A stretch of 45,188 bases of DNA from Gammaproteobacteria bacterium (GCA_022823625.1 JAJEHQ010000011.1:86889-132076); one strand, 5' to 3'; positions 36,507-43,944 are shown, counted from the first letter of the stretch. Notes: a model not told the origin generated them from the letters alone. Numbers and translations: made by a program.

Positions 36507-37466
36507 TTAATCGAAGCTGTAACTGCCGTTCAGAATTTTCCAGTACAGGTCCAGATTGACATTGCCGCCTGATGCAATGACACCCGCGCGGCGGTTGTCA
36601 GAGCGAGACTCGTCTTTAATCAACGCTGCCAAGCTAGATGCCCCAGCGCCTTCGACAACATGGTGGGTATCAGTGAAGTAGAAGCGCATGGCATCAGCGA
36701 TTTCTCGCTCAGTTACTCGAATGAATCGGGATACGTGCTGTGTCATGATGGAGAGTGCTTCTGCATCGGGAACTCTAACTGCAACACCATCGGCGAAGGT
36801 GTCAGCCGAATCAGTTGATACAACCTGTCCTTTTTCAAAAGACAGTGCGTAAGCGGGCGCTTTGTCTGCTACTACACCAATTATTTCGGTTTTAAGCCCA
36901 AGTGCTTCTCGTACAGCAATCATCGCACAGATTTCAGAACCTAAGCCAACGGGAACATAAACTTCATCAAGTTCTGGAACACACTTAAGCAGTTCCAGTC
37001 CGCAAGTGGCGACACCCACAACTAGATTGCGATGAAATGAAGGAACAAAGTGAAAATTTTGTTCGATAGCTAGATGATGAGCGTATTCGTGCGCTTCTGT
37101 AAAGTCTCGACCGTATTCAACTAATGTTGCGCCGAATGCGCGCATGGACGTGTTTTTCGCAGCACTGTTGTCTTTGGGAACAACTACCGTTGCCTGCATC
37201 CCAAAAATTCGCGCAGCGTACGCGACAGACTGACCGTGATTGCCGCGGGTGGCGCAGATGACACGACTCGTGTCCAGATCGGCCATATAAGTAATGCCAC
37301 CGCGAATTTTGAATGAGCCGATGGGTGTGGTGTTTTCGTGCTTAACCCAGACTTCAGCATTGCAGCGATCGCTGAGGAGTGGCCACTGGTATTGTGGTGT
37401 AGGCGACACATATGGTGCGATTAACTCAGCAGCGCTTTCAATTTCGTTGAGTGAAGGCAGTTGCAT
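36507..37466 (-). CDS. PLP-dependent threonine/serine dehydratase-like enzyme
   Basis: A 319-residue fold-type II PLP enzyme. K53 in IGSFKIRGG is the PLP lysine, CATRGNHGQSVAYAA binds the substrate, and ASGGNVNLDLYW near the C terminus is the phosphate loop. It lacks the ACT regulatory domain of biosynthetic IlvA, so it is catabolic or a relative such as the hydroxyectoine-utilisation dehydratase EutB. It lies in an operon with an MttB-like methyltransferase, which hints at catabolism of a methylated amine or osmolyte. Its start is 36 bases downstream of the mature 3' end of tRNA-His on the same strand. Confidence 0.88.
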   Translation of the reverse strand: MQLPSLNEIESAAELIAPYVSPTPQYQWPLLSDRCNAEVWVKHENTTPIGSFKIRGGITYMADLDTSRVICATRGNHGQSVAYAARIFGMQATVVVPKDNSAAKNTSMRAFGATLVEYGRDFTEAHEYAHHLAIEQNFHFVPSFHRNLVVGVATCGLELLKCVPELDEVYVPVGLGSEICAMIAVREALGLKTEIIGVVADKAPAYALSFEKGQVVSTDSADTFADGVAVRVPDAEALSIMTQHVSRFIRVTEREIADAMRFYFTDTHHVVEGAGASSLAALIKDESRSDNRRAGVIASGGNVNLDLYWKILNGSYSFD

Positions 37467-37501
37467 CAGGCTTCAATCCCAAGTTGTGCATCGGTCAAAA
37501 G

Positions 37502-37578
37502 TGGGGTGGACGACGGGATTCGAACCCGCGACCACTGGAACCACAATCCAGGGCTCTACCAACTGAGCTACGCCCACC
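37502..37578 (-). tRNA. tRNA-His (GTG)
   Basis: A complete cloverleaf with acceptor stem GTGGGCG/CGTCCAC and anticodon stem-loop CTGGATTGTGGTTCCAG (anticodon GTG). The T-arm is CGGGTTCGAATCCCG. CCA is encoded at 37502-37504. The extra G at position -1 (base 37578), needed by histidyl-tRNA synthetase, is encoded and faces C73. It is the last of three tRNAs transcribed from the minus strand. Confidence 0.97.
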
Positions 37579-37647
37579 ACTTACCAAACTTCTTGAAAGC
37601 TCCAGTTTCTACACTACGGCAGTGTGTTGAACTGAAGTCTAAAAATG

Positions 37648-37932
37648 CACGCCTGACAGGACTCGAACCTGTAACCTACGGCTTAGCATACTACTACAAT
37701 TTTCATTGCCCGGCGTTGATCAGCCGGTTTGTAGTCTGGACTATATCTTCACCATCTCAGGTGGGGCACGTATAGTCTCTACGGATCCCGTTGCTTGACG
37801 GTTTCCTCGGTATTGCCATCGCCTTTACGCGTTAAGGTTTCACCGATACAGTGCCCTCCACTTAACAGGTTCAATTCCCTGAAAAGGCTCCTTGTCGAAG
37901 GCCGTTGCTCTATCCAGTTGAGCTACAGGCGC
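37648..37932 (-). tRNA. tRNA-Arg (TCT) interrupted in the anticodon by a group I intron
   Basis: The 5' exon is 37898-37932 (35 nt) and the 3' exon 37648-37686 (39 nt). Joined, they give a canonical 74-nt tRNA: acceptor GCGCCTG/CAGGCGT (closed by G1-U72), D stem GCTC/GAGC, anticodon stem ACGGC/GCCGT with loop CTTCTAA, and T stem ACAGG/CCTGT. The anticodon is TCT and the discriminator is G, as in E. coli tRNA-Arg(UCU), which it resembles throughout. CCA is not encoded; CAT follows the discriminator, unlike the neighbouring tRNAs. Without removal of the insert between positions 34 and 35 no functional tRNA could form. Confidence 0.93.
37687..37897 (-). ncRNA. group I self-splicing intron (211 nt) in tRNA-Arg(TCT)
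   Basis: Intron numbering starts at base 37897. The guide sequence GAG (8-10) pairs with exon CUU to form P1, with the U-G pair at the splice site and a 7-base loop. P2 is 12-20/29-37. P3 is GGGCAC 42-47/GTGCCC 129-134. P4 is TCGGT 52-56/ACCGA 87-91. P7 is GACTATA 121-127/TATAGTC 153-159. P8 is CACC 135-138/GGTG 145-148. P9 is CCGGC 171-175/GCCGG 184-188, inside ACTAC/GTAGT. The last base is G. Core strings such as GGTGAAACC, GTAGAGACTA and ATAGTCCAG match the Azoarcus tRNA-Ile intron as I remember it. No endonuclease ORF is present. Confidence 0.9.
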
Positions 37933-37941
37933 ATATCACAA

Positions 37942-38018
<77 letters not shown>

Positions 38019-38367
38019 CTACGTTTGTCGAGATTTGAACGAACAACGAATTGAAGCTGATCAGCCGCGACAATCTTGCAAATTATATAGAGTTTGGCAG
38101 ATTGCTGGTGAAAGTCACTGTAGCATGCATACGTTATGCTGGCTGCCATAGCCTGCAGTTCGATGGTGCTGCTTCCGACGCAATGCGGCAGATGTCCTGG
38201 TATTTGATGCTCCTACACTCTGTAGTTGCAGTTCAAAATCTGCTCTAACTGAACAAATTTCATTTCAAACAGTTCTTCAAAAATCGATTGATTAAGATAA
38301 CACAGGTCTGTTGCAAGGGACCGCAAAATCACCATTGTTCGTCCAACACCAGTCTGTTTCATGGTTC
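38019..38367. other. intergenic interval between tRNA-Pro and the flavin monooxygenase gene
   Basis: No frame here has protein-like composition, and short ORFs antisense to the tRNAs run into it only by chance. Apart from the TATAAT box at 38082-38087, nothing could be assigned. The half nearest the monooxygenase is AT-rich. Confidence 0.5.
38082..38087 (-). promoter_or_regulatory. -10 box of a possible tRNA operon promoter
   Basis: On the minus strand a perfect TATAAT lies 63 bases before the first base of tRNA-Pro. The -35 region (CACCAG at 17-base spacing) is poor. It is the only obvious promoter element in the 349-base interval 38019-38367, in which I see no gene. Confidence 0.4.
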
Positions 38368-39618
38368 CTAAGGACAGCGATACGCCAGATAACTGCGTTG
38401 TATGGAAATATGATCGGCTAGAAATTTGGCGTCATGCCAGACACCCCATATAAAAGAGGAGCCGCGGCGCGATTGCCATGGCAATCCCAGAAAGTAGACT
38501 CCAGGTTCAGCCGAAACGCCGCGCTGATGTCTGGGTTTTCCGTTTTGTTCAAAAGCATCAACATTAAGCCAACTGTAGTCGACGGTGAAACCTGTTGCCC
38601 AAATGATCGTAGAAACACCAGCGTCAACCAGGTCAAGTTTGAGAATTGGATGAGTCATGCAGTCCGGATTTTGTCCGATTTCGTAGGCTTGGGGCTCTTC
38701 TGGCAAGTCAAGACAATTGCGGTGAACGTATGCGTCAGCTTCCTCCAAGAGAGACAGGTAGTTTGCATCGCCCTGCTCAATGTTAAATGACAAGTCTGGT
38801 GCAAAACTCATCACACCGTCTTCGTACGATTTCGTTCGCCCAACGAGAATCATCCCCTGTTCTGCAAGATTCCTAAAATCGATGGTACGGCCGCCATATG
38901 CACCGCTTACCGAGATGGTAACGTGTTCCGTCCCTGGATCAGGCGCTGCCATATCCCATTTGCCAAGTACCCCCAGCCACCAGCAGAAATCTCGCGTCCG
39001 ATAGGCCCTTGGTGGGCGATCGTGAGGGCCGACCGAGAGGTAGACAGTTTTTTTAGCTCGCAAGATCTCATCCGCGATTTGCACGCCCGAAGAACCCGCA
39101 CCGACTACCAATACAGCCCCTTCAGGCAATTGTTGAGGGTTGCGATACTCACTGGAATGAATCTGTTTGATTTTAGTGCTCAGCGGAACAATGGGCGGTA
39201 TATTCGAGTTCTGGAACGGTCCGGTAGCCGCGACTACTCTGTTGGCCATCATCAGACCTTCCGATGTTTGGACGCGGAAGCCGGGACGACCGACATTTCT
39301 TTCTACTCCAGTTACGTCAACATTGCAGCGGATGGGGGCATTAATTTTCGTCGCATAGTCAACGAAGTAATCCGCAACACTTTCCTTGGGAGCAAAGGCA
39401 TCGGGATCTATACCGTTAAACCTCATGCCCGGAAAACGGTCATGCCACGCAGGACCATTGGCAACCAGAGAATCCCATCTACCTGTGCGCCAGCGCTCGG
39501 CAATTCTGTCCCGTTCCAAGACAAGATGTGGGACGCTAGCATTGCTCAGATGTTCGCTCATGGCCACACCAGCTTGGCCAGCCCCAACCACCAGAGTGTC
39601 GATTGTTTCAATTGCCAT
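38368..39618 (-). CDS. FAD-dependent NAD(P)-binding monooxygenase (FMO/CzcO-like)
   Basis: A 416-residue flavoprotein starting at ATG 39618; an in-frame TTG one codon earlier is less likely. The FAD loop is GAGQAG (12-17), the NADPH loop is VVGAGSSGVQIADEI (about 170), and IIWATGFTVDYSWL corresponds to the conserved ATG motif of flavin monooxygenases. Such enzymes oxygenate amines, sulfides or ketones with NADPH and oxygen. The substrate is unknown. It stands alone in a region with other transferred fragments, but its codon use resembles the resident genes. Confidence 0.9.
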   Translation of the reverse strand: MAIETIDTLVVGAGQAGVAMSEHLSNASVPHLVLERDRIAERWRTGRWDSLVANGPAWHDRFPGMRFNGIDPDAFAPKESVADYFVDYATKINAPIRCNVDVTGVERNVGRPGFRVQTSEGLMMANRVVAATGPFQNSNIPPIVPLSTKIKQIHSSEYRNPQQLPEGAVLVVGAGSSGVQIADEILRAKKTVYLSVGPHDRPPRAYRTRDFCWWLGVLGKWDMAAPDPGTEHVTISVSGAYGGRTIDFRNLAEQGMILVGRTKSYEDGVMSFAPDLSFNIEQGDANYLSLLEEADAYVHRNCLDLPEEPQAYEIGQNPDCMTHPILKLDLVDAGVSTIIWATGFTVDYSWLNVDAFEQNGKPRHQRGVSAEPGVYFLGLPWQSRRGSSFIWGVWHDAKFLADHISIQRSYLAYRCP

Positions 39619-39621
39619 CAA

Positions 39622-39930
39622 TTTCTTGGGTAAATTGACAAAAATGCATATTAATTCTTGTTAATGATAACAATACAAAAAGCTGTTTAGGTTACAGTGG
39701 TAATTTGGCTGCGAATTCTTGAAGCTGTCAGCGAATCCGCGATACTTCAATATCAATTGGGGTGTCAGAGAGATAATCTAGAAATTTTGCGTTCAGGGCT
39801 CCCGTACATAGAATTCTCCATCTTTGGTCGTTATTTACCAATACAACTTTCCATAGCGTCTGCTCGAGAACGCAGCTACTGCATCTTCCAAATCTGCGTC
39901 CCGGTTTTTCTCCCAAATGTGTAACGACAG
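39622..39930. other. interval without an assignable gene, possibly decayed coding DNA
   Basis: On the minus strand two frames carry short protein-like pieces in succession: IWEKNRDADLEDAVAAFSSR near 39850-39918, and FLDYLSDTPIDIEVSRIR ending near 39731. This looks like a frameshifted remnant lying after the decayed ATPase gene. I cannot identify the family, and the assignment as former coding DNA is weak. Confidence 0.3.
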
Positions 39931-40331
39931 TTAGTGTCCAAAAATGATTTCTTCAGTCAGTTGACGAACATTGACTGCTTCAAGATTGTGCGATACTGGA
40001 AAACGTTCTTTTCCGGCGTATGCCACGAATTGACGAACTGGTTTGACATCCTCGCAAGCACTGTGAAAATCGCTACTTACTCTTGGTGAAAGAGATCGCT
40101 TAATTTCATCAAGAAATTCGAGTCCATCTTCGTAAATTTCCAGAAACAATACCGGTTCTGAGAGATTATCCTGATTTGACAAACCTTCCAGGTCCAGATA
40201 CAGCGAATCATTTTTTCTCCAATGGCATGCACAAGAGTTGTTTTACTAACTTGACGTGGACCAATTAGTACTACAGCTGCTGGCCTTTGCAGGGCTGTGT
40301 TGAGTTCATTTTCGAGTATTCTGGGAATCAT
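39931..40331 (-). pseudogene. decayed AAA+ ATPase/DUF4143 gene
   Basis: The N terminus is family-typical (MIPRILENELNTALQ), with a damaged Walker A, GPRQVSKTT, in which serine replaces the invariant glycine. At a run of six A (about 40215-40220) the frame shifts by one; the family sequence continues as DSLYLDLEG and LFLEIYEDGLEFLDEI. It then jumps directly to the C-terminal EIKRSLSPRVSSDFHSACEDVKP and FVAYAGKERFPV. About two thirds of the roughly 400-residue protein is missing, so this is a frameshifted and internally deleted remnant. It is a relative of the intact gene at 26278-27498, not a recent copy. Confidence 0.85.
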
Positions 40332-40382
40332 CCTCGTTTATTGCCCAAACAATGGAGAACATACGAGGATGATTTCAAAATT

Positions 40383-40551
40383 TTACGTCTCGCTCAAGTA
40401 GTCCTTGAATGGATCCAGTTTGCTGACGCACGCTTTGTGCACCACCGCCTGAGGATCATCGAGTTCGGCACTGAGGTATTTACGAGCCGCTTTACGGTCG
40501 CAGCCGGACTGACGGGCGATCTCGCTGACCGAAGGCCTCGGTACCTTAAAT
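40383..40551 (-). pseudogene. IS21-family transposase istA, N-terminal fragment
   Basis: The minus strand encodes SVSEIARQSGCDRKAARKYL, the helix-turn-helix of IS21 IstA, then SKLDPFKDYLSET and a stop. Both ends are lost: the first about 20 residues, and everything after the KLDPFKDYL motif. The stretch is GC-richer than its left flank. It lies head to head with an istB fragment, whereas an intact IS21 has istA and istB in the same orientation. Confidence 0.8.
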
Positions 40552-40877
40552 TGGCGTTTGACACCTCCAGACTGTCGTCACCGAGAACACTGGAGTCGTT
40601 CGACTTCACATTCCAGCCGTCTTTGCACAAGCCGCGCATCGATACGCTGGCGGGACTGAATTTTATCGATCGGCGCGAATCGGTGCTGTTCCTGGGTTCG
40701 CCCGGCATCGGCAAGTCTCATCTCGCCTGTGTGCTCGGTGTGTGTGCCCTCAAAGCCGGCAATAGCGTGTATTGCTACACCCTGGCCGAGTTGAGCGACT
40801 CGCTGTCGCTGGCACGGCGCACCGCATAGTTCGACTCGCAGTTGCGCTATTTCACCCGCACCACACTGCTTGGCTAC
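40552..40877 (+). pseudogene. IS21-family helper ATPase istB, internal fragment
   Basis: The plus strand encodes SRLSSPRTLESFDFTFQPSL, then LFLGSPGIGKSHLACVLGV with an intact Walker A, then GNSVYCYTLAELSDSL. An in-frame TAG at 40827-40829 interrupts it (RRTA-stop-FDSQLRYFTRTTLLGY). The N-terminal 60 or so residues and all after LLGY are missing; the right end abuts the stop of the luciferase-like gene. It is a dead remnant. Confidence 0.85.
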
Positions 40878-41911
40878 TTAAACGCTGGCATGACGTCACT
40901 GATGAAGCGTTCCAGCGATGCTTTCTTGCGTTCGAAGCTCATCGAACTGTCGATCCAGAAGGAGTATTCATCATAGCCCAACTCTTCGTAGATCTTGAGC
41001 CGCCCGATCACCTTGTCTGCTGCCGCCACGACCAGATCGCGCTCCAGCGCCTCCGGGGTAAAGAAAGGATGCGCCGCGATGTCCTCGTCGCTAAGTGGAG
41101 CGATCAGACCCTGCGTGATTTCGCGCTTGTTCATGAACCACGCGCCGAAATAGTTGTAGAACCGGTTCAGTTCGACCGCACCAAGTTTGGCGTCTTCATC
41201 ATCCTCGGCCACATAGGTATGCATCAGGAGCATGATGTCGGGGCGGGGCTGATCAGGGAACTTGGCGCAGGCGTCGTTGAATTTCGACATCAGATTGCGC
41301 ACCTCGTCATCCCCGTTCCACAGCGGCGTGACCTGTACATTGCAGCCGTTCTTAATTGCAAATTCATGGCTGTTGGCTTCGCGCGCAGCAATCCAGATCG
41401 GCGGGCCGCCCTCCTGCTGAGGCAATGGCGCGGCGGTGGTCTTGGGGAAACTGTAGAATTCGCCCTCATGCGCGTAATCGCCTGCCCATAGCGCCTTGAC
41501 CGCAGGCACCAATTCGCGCATCCGTTGTCCCGCCTCCCAGGCCTCCAGCCCCGGCATCAGCCGTTCATATTCGAACGTATAGGCACCCCGCGCGATACCC
41601 AGTTCGAGCCGCCCGTCGGTGATGATGTCGGTCATCGCCGCTTCTCCAGCCAGTCGGATCGGGTGCCAGAACGGCGCAATGATGGTGCCTGTGCCTAGAC
41701 GAACGTTTTGGGTATGCCGCGCGACATCCACAAGGTTCAGAAACGGGTTCGGCGAGATGGTGAAGTTCATACCATGGTGTTCACCGGTCCAGACCGCGCG
41801 CATTCCGCCTTCATCGGCGATTTTGCACAGCTCGACGAATTCCTCATAAAGCTGTTTCTGGTCCTGATCCGGGGAGATGCGCTCCATATGCGCAAACAGA
41901 GAGAATTCCAA
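40874..41911 (-). CDS. LLM-class (luciferase-like) flavin-dependent monooxygenase
   Basis: A 345-residue TIM-barrel enzyme using reduced flavin and oxygen. Hallmarks are AVWTGEHHGMNFTISPNPF near the N terminus, VRLGTGTIIAPFWHPIRLAGE, GRLELGIARGAY and a late YDEYSFWIDSSMSFE. AGGAG is well placed before the ATG, inside the end of the reductase gene, three bases upstream. The two genes make a two-component monooxygenase. Base composition is visibly GC-richer than the resident genes (GCG, CGC and GCC codons), which suggests transfer, perhaps from an alphaproteobacterium. Substrate is unknown. The 3' end abuts an IS21 remnant. Confidence 0.92.
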   Translation of the reverse strand: MEFSLFAHMERISPDQDQKQLYEEFVELCKIADEGGMRAVWTGEHHGMNFTISPNPFLNLVDVARHTQNVRLGTGTIIAPFWHPIRLAGEAAMTDIITDGRLELGIARGAYTFEYERLMPGLEAWEAGQRMRELVPAVKALWAGDYAHEGEFYSFPKTTAAPLPQQEGGPPIWIAAREANSHEFAIKNGCNVQVTPLWNGDDEVRNLMSKFNDACAKFPDQPRPDIMLLMHTYVAEDDEDAKLGAVELNRFYNYFGAWFMNKREITQGLIAPLSDEDIAAHPFFTPEALERDLVVAAADKVIGRLKIYEELGYDEYSFWIDSSMSFERKKASLERFISDVMPAFK

Positions 41912-41914
41912 ACT

Positions 41915-42832
41915 TTAGCTCCTTTTCGTGACCGGGCGGACATCGCCGGCGATTTCGTTGCCCAGGTAAATACCGAAATTGCCTACCCGGCTTTCCCCCG
42001 CGAAGCGTTCCAGCATAGTGCACATCGCTGGATCGTTGATGTCGCCAAGGGTGGTTTCGGTCAGTTCGTAAAACACGCCTGTTACTGAGCTTTCATCCTC
42101 TGCTTGACAGAGGAAAGCAATATGCTGGGTCTTGCGCCTCTCGTTTTCATAGACGGAATAGACGAAACCCGGCTTTGCCGTCGTGCCGATGTCGGCGATC
42201 AGGGCTTTTAGGGCGCTGCTCACACCTTCCATGCCAACCTTGACTTCAGGTAGAGTCAGATGGCCGCGACCATCATCCATCAACAGGATTTTTCCATGAA
42301 ATGCGACCAGCGCCGAAACAAGGATGTTCTTTCCGGTCCGGAGCGCTTCGGCCTCGGCTGCCGGAGTCACATAGGCCCCGCGCGCATAGCCGAGCCCGGG
42401 ATGGGCGCTGCTCTCAAAGGCTTCAACCTTTCCAATCAGAATGATATGATCCCCCGCCTCAATTGTGTTGTACATGGAACAATCAAACCAAGCCGAGACA
42501 TCGCCGAACACAGGTGCACCATACGGTCCGGGCTGCCATGTCACCGACGCAAAGCGTTCCTCGACTGGGCGCGCGAAGATGTTGGAGACCTCTTTCTGCG
42601 CCTCGGAAAGGATGTTGATGGCAAAGCCGCCAGCTTTGGCAAATGCATCATAATTCGACGAAGAATTGGCCAGACAAACCAGAACCAGTGGCGGGTCAAG
42701 CGATACGGAGGTAAAGGAATTGGCAGTAAAGCCAAGCGGATTGCCCCGCGCGTCGTGAGTAGTCACCACGGTCACGCCAGTCAGAAACGCGCCAAAGGCG
42801 TTGCGCAATTCGCGCGGCTCAATTGGGCTCAT
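41915..42832 (-). CDS. flavin reductase with Nudix-like C-terminal domain
   Basis: 305 residues. The N-terminal 165 residues are an FMN-binding split-barrel reductase (HpaC/RutF type): FGAFLTGVTVVTTHDARGNPLGFTANSF, LANSSSNYDAF and GDHIILIGKVEAF. It should supply reduced flavin to the adjacent luciferase-like monooxygenase. The C-terminal 135 residues (from KNILVSALVAFHGKILLMDD) look like a Nudix fold, but the box position reads GMEGVSSALKALIADIG, without the metal-binding glutamates, so it is probably a non-catalytic sensor or structural domain. The start overlaps the stop of the truncated hydrolase by four bases (ATGA). Confidence 0.88.
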   Translation of the reverse strand: MSPIEPRELRNAFGAFLTGVTVVTTHDARGNPLGFTANSFTSVSLDPPLVLVCLANSSSNYDAFAKAGGFAINILSEAQKEVSNIFARPVEERFASVTWQPGPYGAPVFGDVSAWFDCSMYNTIEAGDHIILIGKVEAFESSAHPGLGYARGAYVTPAAEAEALRTGKNILVSALVAFHGKILLMDDGRGHLTLPEVKVGMEGVSSALKALIADIGTTAKPGFVYSVYENERRKTQHIAFLCQAEDESSVTGVFYELTETTLGDINDPAMCTMLERFAGESRVGNFGIYLGNEIAGDVRPVTKRS

Positions 42833-42969
42833 AGCCGGTCTCCTTTGCCAGTGTTCAGCCAGTCCAACAAGGTCGCGTTCACCTCATCTGGTACGGTCAG
42901 GTTCATCATGTGACCATGCCCTTGCAGGATAATAGCACAGCCATTCTGAACCAGTTCGTGAATCATCAA
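42829..42969 (-). pseudogene. alpha/beta hydrolase, C-terminal remnant
   Basis: The minus strand encodes IHELVQNGCAIILQGHGHMMNL and VPDEVNATLLDWL, the end of an alpha/beta hydrolase. The histidine in GHGHMMN is at the place of the catalytic histidine. Nothing upstream of about 42969 is hydrolase-like. The frame extends to an ATG at 43035, but that part is resident AT-rich DNA. The ATGA overlap with the reductase shows it was once the first gene of a hydrolase, reductase, monooxygenase operon, cut by the insertion boundary. In 42970-43258 I see no other gene. Confidence 0.75.
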
Positions 42970-43258
42970 CAATTCTCTCTTCGTGATCATGTTCGTGCCC
43001 CTTGGCGAATTTTTGAATATCCAACCATAGGGCAACTATTTTCGGCCTTAACTTTCACTAACAAAATTTGGGTATTTTTAACCGAAACTGAATTTAGAAC
43101 GCAAAGTCAACTGCGAGGACATGGTGGCTTATCGCGGTTCATTGGAATTTCTTCAAAATTTAACCTACGGCATTTTGTGTTATTATGGAATTGGACTGAG
43201 CATACCGTTTGAATGACTAATTTGAACGTTACTAAAATCAAATAATGGAGAAGGATCA

Positions 43259-43705
43259 ATGGCTAAGCTAAAACATTTGGTATTGGGTATTACCGCATTT
43301 TCATTTTGTCTGTTTGTTTCAACTGCATCGAATAACCTTCTTGCAGAAGAAAAAAGCCTGTATGACAAAATTGGTGGTACAGATGGAATTACTACCGTTG
43401 TGGAGGCATTTTTGACCAACGTTGGCGGGGATGATCGAATCAATGCGCGATTTGCAAATACGGATCTTGAAAACTTAAAGATGCTGTTAATTGAGCAGGT
43501 TTGCGAGGCGACAGGTGGTCCTTGTACATATTCCGGAATGAATATGGTGGATGCTCACAAAGGTATGGATATCACGGAAGCGGAGTTCGGAGCACTTGCC
43601 GAACAAATGTCGAAAGCCATGATGTCGTCTGGTGTTGGCCAGGAGGAGCATGACACGATTATGGGTGTGTTAGGTGGTATGCATGACGATATTGTGGGGC
43701 AGTAA
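43259..43705 (+). CDS. exported group 1 truncated hemoglobin
   Basis: 148 residues: a signal peptide or anchor (about 7-29) followed by a 2/2 globin. SLYDKIGGTDGITTVVEAF opens the fold, F65 is at the CD1 position, and H100 in VDAHKGMDI is the proximal heme ligand (F8). The B10 position, tyrosine in most group 1 proteins, reads leucine (FLTNV). GGAGAAGGA precedes the ATG, a strong ribosome site. A periplasmic globin could bind oxygen or NO or carry electrons. A cytochrome c gene follows on the same strand. Confidence 0.9.
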   Translation: MAKLKHLVLGITAFSFCLFVSTASNNLLAEEKSLYDKIGGTDGITTVVEAFLTNVGGDDRINARFANTDLENLKMLLIEQVCEATGGPCTYSGMNMVDAHKGMDITEAEFGALAEQMSKAMMSSGVGQEEHDTIMGVLGGMHDDIVGQ

Positions 43706-43841
43706 AGTCCAGCCGCCGGATATTAACGAGAATTAACGAACACACAAAACTGATCACAGCCAAATTAAGACGCTTTTGAATTCTTGGAGTATCGATTTTC
43801 GTCGGTTTTACTTGGGAATTTCATAGACGGTTCTGTATTCA

Positions 43842-43881
43842 CTGCAAGCCATGTTTCCACGCTGGGTGATATGGCTTGTAG
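43842..43881. repeat. inverted repeat between globin and cytochrome genes
   Basis: CTGCAAGCCAT (43842-43852) and ATGGCTTGTAG (43871-43881) can form an 11-bp stem with one G-U pair and an 18-base loop. No T tract follows, so it may be a regulatory or transcript-stabilising structure rather than a terminator. Confidence 0.4.
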
Positions 43882-43944
43882 TGGTTGACTATTTGGTTTC
43901 GGATTTCTTGATTTCCGATTAGTTTATTAAGTCATTGCACTGCT

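Noticed and set aside
37648..37932. Insert in tRNA-Arg taken as an assembly error or a mobile-element footprint
   Set aside because: Exact rejoining to a perfect tRNA plus consistent P1-P9 pairings cannot arise from a random join; no terminal repeats or target duplication are seen.
38923..39633. Long plus-strand ORF antisense to the flavin monooxygenase
   Set aside because: Its product has no recognisable motif and its codon pattern is the shadow of the minus-strand gene, which has intact FAD and NADPH motifs.
39728..39916. A 62-codon minus-strand ORF as a gene
   Set aside because: Only fragments in two different frames look protein-like, there is no ribosome site, and no family is recognised; recorded only as possible decayed coding DNA.
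40772..41491. Long plus-strand ORF antisense to the luciferase-like gene
   Set aside because: It arises from high GC at codon third positions of the true gene; no conserved motifs or start signals.
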